The position numbers and the translations under genes were made by a program. A stretch of DNA of 12,331 bases from CAZKWG01 sp964615375 (GTDB lineage Bacteria > Myxococcota_A > UBA796 > CAZKWG01), in contig CAZTOW010000099.1 in the NCBI GenBank assembly GCA_964615375.1, positions 1-12,331 of the forward strand. The letters run 5' to 3'. Below the pieces are notes generated by a model that was not told where the DNA came from, did not search any database, and saw only the letters and a program-made list of their open reading frames with translations. Below, in pieces: positions 8,032 through 12,331 of the stretch; position 1 is the stretch's first letter; each line of letters starts with the position of its first letter.

Positions 8032-9285
8032 TCAGACCTTCACCCGCAGGCGGCCGGAGAGCAAGGATTGTTGGAGGGCGGTCTTGAGGCGTGTCAGCGC
8101 ACCCATCTGAGCCTCCTGTCTGTTCAGTAGTAGATCGATCGCCGCCACCACCGCGACGATTTCTCGCTGCTCGGCCAGATTCGGGTAGCGAATCTGAAGA
8201 TTCGCTACGACCGACGAGTTTATGGTGGACAGTCCACTCGTCGACTTGGCCTCGTTGAGAATCTGCCTCCGCACATCGGTGGAGAGAATCTGAAGCCGAA
8301 GAAACTCGGCTAATACGGTGTCGGAGGCTACTCGAACGCGGATCAGGTGGTTCTGATGAGTCGCGGTCGGAAGCTGGTTGAGCCAGATCGCGCAGTCGCC
8401 GAGACGATTGGGATTCGCGTTTCCCTCGACCAGGAGGAGGTCATTCAGTTGCAGCGTCCGCGTAGACAGCTCATGGGCATCGAGGCCGATCTCTGCAACA
8501 TCGTCCAGCGAGAGTGCGCCATCGACGAGGTTGGCTACTCTGAAGTATGGCAGACGGAGCGCCTTGCTTGCTCGCTCAGGATTGACGGTTAGACCATAGG
8601 ATACCGATGCAATTTGCGACAGGCTGCAAGTCGTCCACCGGTCATCTGCGCCCCATCCAGTCATGAGCCTTTGCAGAATCGCCAACCGGCTACGCTGAGC
8701 GTGCCTGCGCTCCTCTCCTGCCCGAGCGATGGCTTCACTGCTCAGACGAAGTGCATCCGCTACCGCTATCTGCTCCACGATGGGCGGCAGATGCGCCTTA
8801 CGTTCAAGCCAGGCGTCCAGATCAAACACCATCTTCTCGACATCCACCCCCACGCTGGACTGAAAGAACGTCCGCTGCATGTACTCCGTGTGGACCAGCT
8901 CGCGCAGGAACCCGGGCACCAGCTCGGGTCGAGGGCGCAACACGTCGTACTCATTCGACACCACCGCGCCGTCCAGCTCAGCCGGGACGAAGCCGCAGGC
9001 GCCGTGGATGATCTGGCGTCGGGAGATCACGAAGTCTCCCTCTTTGACATAGAACTGCGTCGGCGTCTTGATCTCGTCACCGCGCAGCTCCTCGCGCGCC
9101 ACCACGCCCCCGCGGCTGCGCTTGACCGTGACGAGCTGGTATCGCTGGTCGGGCACCAGCACGGCCGGGCGGCTCATCACGTCGAAGAGGTCGCGCAGCT
9201 TCACCGTCCGCCAGCCCGGAGGACAGGGACCCAGCTTCGGGATTCCGGGCCGCACGCTCGGCGGATAGAGCCTACTCCTTGGCAT
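8032..9285 (-). CDS. hsdS: Type I restriction-modification specificity subunit S
   Basis: The 417-residue subunit has the duplicated HsdS plan. Target recognition domain 1 spans about 20-170 (ending AHLPPIVEQIAVADAL) and is followed by the central helix 171-210, ending RLAILQRLMTG. Target recognition domain 2 spans about 216-370 (ending IRYPNLAEQREIV) and is followed by the distal helix, ending ALQQSLLSGRLRV. The paired PPI.EQ/P.LAEQ and L.QRLMTG/LQQSLLSG signatures are typical. Each recognition domain reads one half of a bipartite site, and the sites cannot be predicted from the sequence. The start ATG at 9285 overlaps the end of hsdM by 14 bases and has GGAG seven bases upstream, consistent with coupled translation. 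The second recognition domain (about 8180-8650) is visibly less GC-rich than its surroundings, as expected if it was exchanged by recombination. Confidence 0.93.
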   Translation of the reverse strand: MPRSRLYPPSVRPGIPKLGPCPPGWRTVKLRDLFDVMSRPAVLVPDQRYQLVTVKRSRGGVVAREELRGDEIKTPTQFYVKEGDFVISRRQIIHGACGFVPAELDGAVVSNEYDVLRPRPELVPGFLRELVHTEYMQRTFFQSSVGVDVEKMVFDLDAWLERKAHLPPIVEQIAVADALRLSSEAIARAGEERRHAQRSRLAILQRLMTGWGADDRWTTCSLSQIASVSYGLTVNPERASKALRLPYFRVANLVDGALSLDDVAEIGLDAHELSTRTLQLNDLLLVEGNANPNRLGDCAIWLNQLPTATHQNHLIRVRVASDTVLAEFLRLQILSTDVRRQILNEAKSTSGLSTINSSVVANLQIRYPNLAEQREIVAVVAAIDLLLNRQEAQMGALTRLKTALQQSLLSGRLRVKV

Positions 9286-10762
9286 AGCCCAGCTCCGCCA
9301 GGCGCTTCCACAGGGCGGCCTCGGCCTCGTCCCGCGCGCGGGTGGCCTCGCCGAGCGCGGCGAGCTCGGTCGCGACGTCCAGCTCCTCCTCCGGCTCGCC
9401 CAGGTCCACGTAGCGGGAGATGTTCAGGTTGTAGTCGTTGGCGGCGATCTGCGCGAGGGTCGCGACGGTGGCGAAGCGCTCCTCGTTCTGCCAGACGCGG
9501 ACGGCGCCGGCCAGCCGGGCCACGTTGGCCTCGGACAGCGTGTTCTGGGTCTTGCCCAGCTCGAACTCCTCGCCGCCGTTGACCAGCAGCACCTTGCCCT
9601 TGCGCTCGGGCGCCTTGGCCCGGTTGATGAACAGGATCGCCGCCGGGATCCCCGTGCCGTAGAACAGGTTCGGCCCCAGTCCGACCACCGCCTCGATGAG
9701 ATCCGCCTTCAAGATGCCCTCGCGGATCCGCCCCTCGGCGCCGCCGCGAAACAGGACGCCGTGCGGCACGACCACCGCCATGCGGCCGTCGGCGCGCAGG
9801 CTGGCGATCATGTGCTGCACGAAGGCCAGGTCCGCATAGGACTTCGGCGGCAGGCCGTAGGTGGCGCGGCCGTAGGGATCGCCCTTCTGCCAGACCTCGT
9901 GGCCCCAGGGCGAGAGCGAGAACGGCGGGTTGGCCAGCACCAGGTGGAAGCGCCTGACCGCGCCGCCGCCCTCGGCCAGATGCTTCGGCTCGACCAGGGT
10001 GTCGCCGCGCTCGATGCGGGCGTCGTCGATGTCGTGCAGGAACAGGGCCATCTTGCAGATCGCCCAGGTGTTGATGTTCCGCTCCTGGCCGTACAGGGTG
10101 AGCGCGCGCGGGTTCTTCTTGTGGCGCTCCATGAAGTGGACTGCCTCCAGCAGCAGGCCGCCCGCGCCGCAGGTGGGGTCGTAGACGGTCATGTCCTCCT
10201 GGGGTTGCAGGACCTCGACCATCAGGCGCACGACCATCTTAGGCGTGTAGAACTCGCCGCCCTTCTTGCCCGCGCTCTCCGCGAACATCGCGATCAGGTA
10301 CTCGTAGGCGTCGCCCAGCACCCGGCTGTCCACGTTCGCCCGGCGCATGGACACCGACTCGAAGTGGACCAGCAGGCGCTCCAGCAGGGCGTCGGGGAAG
10401 CGGTCCTTGTTGGCGTAGTCCACGTCCTGGAAGACGCCGCGCAACGGTGGATTGGCGTCCTCGATGGCGTGCAGGGCCAGGGTCAGGTGCAGGCCGATGT
10501 CCACCGAGTGGCGGCGCACGACGGCCCATTGGTGGGTGGGCGGGATGTGGAAGCGGTGCTCCTCGGGGCTGCTGGCCAGCTCCTGATCACCGTCGTACTC
10601 GGCCAGGCGCGCCTCGTACTCCTCCTGCCACACGTCGCAGAGGCGCTTGTAGAACAGCAGGCCGAAGATGTAGTGCTTGTAGTCCGCCGCGTCGATGGCG
10701 CCGCGCAGGATGTCGGCGGCCCGCCACAGGTGGCGCTCCAGGTCGGGCAGGGTCAGGGGCAC
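9272..10762 (-). CDS. hsdM: Type I restriction-modification DNA N6-adenine methyltransferase subunit M
   Basis: The 496-residue protein modifies adenine in the target site using S-adenosylmethionine and forms the M2S1 core with HsdS. An N-terminal helical HsdM_N domain (LERHLWRAADILRGAI...YKHYIFGLLFYKRL) covers about 8-150. The methyltransferase core shows GGEFYTP at 168-174, motif I DPTCGAGG at 195-202 (cofactor binding) and motif IV NPPF at 278-281 (catalysis on adenine). The C-terminal NDYNLNISRYV segment is also typical of the family. The start is GTG at 10762, supported by GGAGGAG eight bases upstream, the best ribosome site in the window. The methylase looks intact although hsdR does not, so the genome could still be methylated by this system. 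Confidence 0.95.
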   Translation of the reverse strand: MPLTLPDLERHLWRAADILRGAIDAADYKHYIFGLLFYKRLCDVWQEEYEARLAEYDGDQELASSPEEHRFHIPPTHQWAVVRRHSVDIGLHLTLALHAIEDANPPLRGVFQDVDYANKDRFPDALLERLLVHFESVSMRRANVDSRVLGDAYEYLIAMFAESAGKKGGEFYTPKMVVRLMVEVLQPQEDMTVYDPTCGAGGLLLEAVHFMERHKKNPRALTLYGQERNINTWAICKMALFLHDIDDARIERGDTLVEPKHLAEGGGAVRRFHLVLANPPFSLSPWGHEVWQKGDPYGRATYGLPPKSYADLAFVQHMIASLRADGRMAVVVPHGVLFRGGAEGRIREGILKADLIEAVVGLGPNLFYGTGIPAAILFINRAKAPERKGKVLLVNGGEEFELGKTQNTLSEANVARLAGAVRVWQNEERFATVATLAQIAANDYNLNISRYVDLGEPEEELDVATELAALGEATRARDEAEAALWKRLAELGYAKE

Positions 10763-10770
10763 GGGGCGGT

Positions 10771-10777
10771 CTCCTCC
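10771..10777 (-). promoter_or_regulatory. Strong Shine-Dalgarno site of hsdM
   Basis: GGAGGAG on the - strand lies eight bases before the GTG at 10762. It fixes the unusual GTG start of hsdM and indicates high independent translation of the methylase compared with hsdS and hsdR, which start by overlap or near-overlap. Confidence 0.75.
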
Positions 10778-10831
10778 GAGGGGATGGAGATATGCCGCGC
10801 GCAGAGGATGAAGGCAAGGGCCAGCTTGATG

Positions 10832-11683
10832 CTACCGGGCAGCGCCTTCCGCGTCGTCGAGGTAGCTGGGAGCTTCGGGCCACTTGTAGGGCTCGGGAGG
10901 AGGAAGCGGCTTCAGGGGATCGAAGATCCTGAACGGGCCGTGCTCTTCGTCGGTCTCGTTAAAGACCACCCAGATGTCGTCAACCCACCGGGGCTGTCCG
11001 AGATCGTGGAGCGCGCGACCGAGGGTGTAGGTGGACGTCTTGCCGACGAGCGACAAGACGAGTACCCGTCGAGCCTCGGCGAAGGTGGCAAATTTCTTGC
11101 TGCACGCTTGAAAGTATTTGCTGAGAAGCGACTTGATGCCGTCGTGCTCCTTCGGATCCAAGGTCATAGAGCTGGGCCACACGATGCCGATGCCCGACTC
11201 CGGCACGTCCTCCCCGTCGAAGGCATGGGGCAGCCGCAGCGCCCAGGTGTGCCTGGCGGTACGTCCGCGAATCACCCGCCCATGTCGAATCTCGTCGATA
11301 CTACGCTGGCAAGCCGCGACAATGGCCTCAACGTATGCTTCGCGATCCTCACGCTTGCCTGAGAACTGCTCCTGAAGCTCAGCGACGAGACACCAGTCGG
11401 TCACGAATCCTCCGAGCTGCTCGAAGAGCGCATCGGCGATCAGGTGGTCGTTGTGATGGCGTTCAGCGAACTTCGGGGGCCAGACCACGCACTTGTGCTC
11501 GATGACGAGTTGCTTTCCGCTGCCGGGATCTTCGTAGAGCGCCTCGGGAAGCGGCCGAGACCGGTCGTGAACGTCCAGACAGCGCACGTATTGGAACTGC
11601 GAGCCCTCAGCGTCGTTGATGTGGGCAGCGAGATCGTCAGTGAGACCTCGCTCGCAGCCCCCGCCCGTCGGAAGACAGCTCAT
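10832..11683 (-). CDS. Unrecognised protein with possible PD-(D/E)xK nuclease signature
   Basis: I do not recognise this 283-residue protein. Near its N-terminus, PLPEALYEDPGSGKQLVIEHK (residues about 45-64) has an acidic pair E51/D52, a short gap, then a hydrophobic strand ending E62-H-K64. This matches the D..(x)n..ExK pattern of PD-(D/E)xK nucleases. H76 to H80 (HHNDH) and a helical, Arg-rich middle follow. The C-terminus is Pro-rich and acidic (LKPLPPPEPYKWPEAP). There are no membrane segments or signal peptide. The start ATG at 11683 is supported by AGGAG six bases upstream. The gene lies between a TIGR04141-family gene (47-base gap) and hsdM (69-base gap) on the same strand, so it may belong to the defence operon. 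The motif match is suggestive only, since short D..ExK patterns also arise by chance. The coding call is sound because codon use and the ribosome site agree. Confidence 0.7.
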   Translation of the reverse strand: MSCLPTGGGCERGLTDDLAAHINDAEGSQFQYVRCLDVHDRSRPLPEALYEDPGSGKQLVIEHKCVVWPPKFAERHHNDHLIADALFEQLGGFVTDWCLVAELQEQFSGKREDREAYVEAIVAACQRSIDEIRHGRVIRGRTARHTWALRLPHAFDGEDVPESGIGIVWPSSMTLDPKEHDGIKSLLSKYFQACSKKFATFAEARRVLVLSLVGKTSTYTLGRALHDLGQPRWVDDIWVVFNETDEEHGPFRIFDPLKPLPPPEPYKWPEAPSYLDDAEGAAR

Positions 11684-11689
11684 CTCTTG

Positions 11690-11694
11690 CTCCT
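11690..11694 (-). promoter_or_regulatory. Shine-Dalgarno site of the possible PD-(D/E)xK gene
   Basis: AGGAG on the - strand, six bases before ATG 11683, supports that start and shows that the gene can be translated independently of the TIGR04141-family gene ahead of it. Confidence 0.65.
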
Positions 11695-11730
11695 ACGATG
11701 CTTGCACATGGTTGGTTGCCTTCCGGGGGC

Positions 11731-12330
11731 CTACACCGGCCGCGATGTTGGGCCGCTGGCGAGTGGTGCGGTGGCTGCCCCGCGCCGCCCAGCGCCAACG
11801 GCCGCAGGGGCGGGCATTCGTGGGTTTACGGGCTTCTCAATGCGGCAGAGCGCGACGTCGTACCCGCAAGACTGAATTCGATCGACGTGAAGCAGAAGGT
11901 TGACCTTGGCGAAGAAGAACAGGCTGTCCGCCAGTGGCCCTGGTTTGTCCGTCGCTACCGCAAACACGAATCGGCCCTGCTTGGGCCGGAACTCGCGCTT
12001 GTATCGGCTGGCATAGACCCTGCTGAGCTTCTCGCCGTAACCCTTGTCGGCGTTCATGAGCGTCGCGCTCACGCTGGCCTGGGCCCACAGGTGGCTGAGG
12101 GTCGCAGAGTCCCGCATCTTCTTGACGCAGATGAAGTCCTGCTCTTCGGTCATGAGGTCAGCCGCCTCGATCTTGTCGGATGACTTCCCGAAGGTGAACA
12201 TCCGCTTGTCCAGCAAGACGTAGCCCCTTGTCTTCGCGATCCGTTCGTTGTAGTCCCCTTCCTCTTCGGAGTGCTGAGGTTTGGTTCGGCTCCGCTCCCA
12301 GTCAGCGAGGTTGTAGGTCGTGGTCACATC
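11731..12330 (-). CDS. TIGR04141/DUF6119-family sporadically distributed protein, C-terminal part (N-terminus outside window)
   Basis: About 200 residues are present and the frame is open to the right edge. The recognisable core is YNERIAKTRGYVLLD, then IEAADLMTEEQDFICVKK, then SATLSHLWAQASVSATL. It closely follows the family pattern of a nucleotide- or ligand-pocket-like DLLT..k.fIHVK...gSsTLSHLFaQG.vSA. The closing segment FFFAKVNLLLHVDRIQSCGYDVAL corresponds to the family's lPFFSKVNL..a...L...Gy.V. Family proteins are usually over 500 residues, so more than half of this one should lie beyond 12331. A GTG at 12327 is probably internal and not a start. The molecular role of the family is not established; it occurs sporadically and is often near restriction genes. 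The last 35 residues (Pro/Ala/Arg/Gly-rich) look like a non-conserved extension. It is probably the first or an early gene of the - strand series. Confidence 0.82.
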   Translation of the reverse strand, partial: DVTTTYNLADWERSRTKPQHSEEEGDYNERIAKTRGYVLLDKRMFTFGKSSDKIEAADLMTEEQDFICVKKMRDSATLSHLWAQASVSATLMNADKGYGEKLSRVYASRYKREFRPKQGRFVFAVATDKPGPLADSLFFFAKVNLLLHVDRIQSCGYDVALCRIEKPVNPRMPAPAAVGAGRRGAATAPLASGPTSRPV

Positions 12331-12331
12331 A

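Noticed and set aside
6378..8087. Long + strand frames opposite hsdR, and similar ones at 4816-6213 and 9761-11362
   Set aside because: They are antisense shadows of hsdR, the YgjP-like gene and hsdM. The products are Val/Leu/Gly/Arg-rich without recognisable domains.

Overview
This is a very GC-rich bacterial window; for example, bases 1381-1440 are about 82% G+C by hand count. Coding is dense, codons mostly end in C or G, and long mirror reading frames appear on the opposite strands. I see no rRNA, tRNA, CRISPR array or transposase. The composition fits a large-genome, high-GC lineage such as Myxococcota, Actinomycetota or Chloroflexota, but the sequence alone does not settle which. The content is that of a defence island.

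Layout. On the + strand, 2-2617 encodes a large protein cut by the left edge. It joins a GHKL (Hsp90/MutL/MORC-type) ATPase domain to a region carrying an HELAH (HExxH) zinc-peptidase-like motif and a helical tail. Everything else is on the - strand and reads from right to left as one long, probably co-transcribed series: a TIGR04141/DUF6119-family protein (cut by the right edge), an unrecognised protein with a possible PD-(D/E)xK nuclease signature, hsdM, hsdS, hsdR (broken by a one-base frameshift near 6201-6208), a YgjP-type M48-like metallopeptidase, a small EAD1-like adaptor-type protein, and a three-helix membrane protein. The last two sit in a block of clearly lower GC (about 2560-4210; bases 2701-2760 are about 47% G+C) that meets the + strand gene tail to tail, with only 9 bases between the stop codons.

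How the genes may work together. The hsdM/hsdS/hsdR genes form a type I restriction-modification system. The YgjP-like gene overlaps hsdR by ATGA and looks like an accessory of it. The most interesting part is the low-GC pair. The C-terminal tail of the EAD1-like protein and the N-terminal tail of the membrane protein share a motif, GQ-x-VNN-x-G-x-[IV]-x-x-QVN-[IL]. The two proteins are otherwise unrelated, and most of the shared codons differ at the third base. Together with their ATGA-coupled translation, this suggests a sensor/adaptor-to-membrane-effector pair that signals by homotypic contact, comparable in logic to bacterial amyloid-signalling or death-domain-like pairs. That function is inferred, not shown. 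The GHKL/HExxH protein is a second unusual component.
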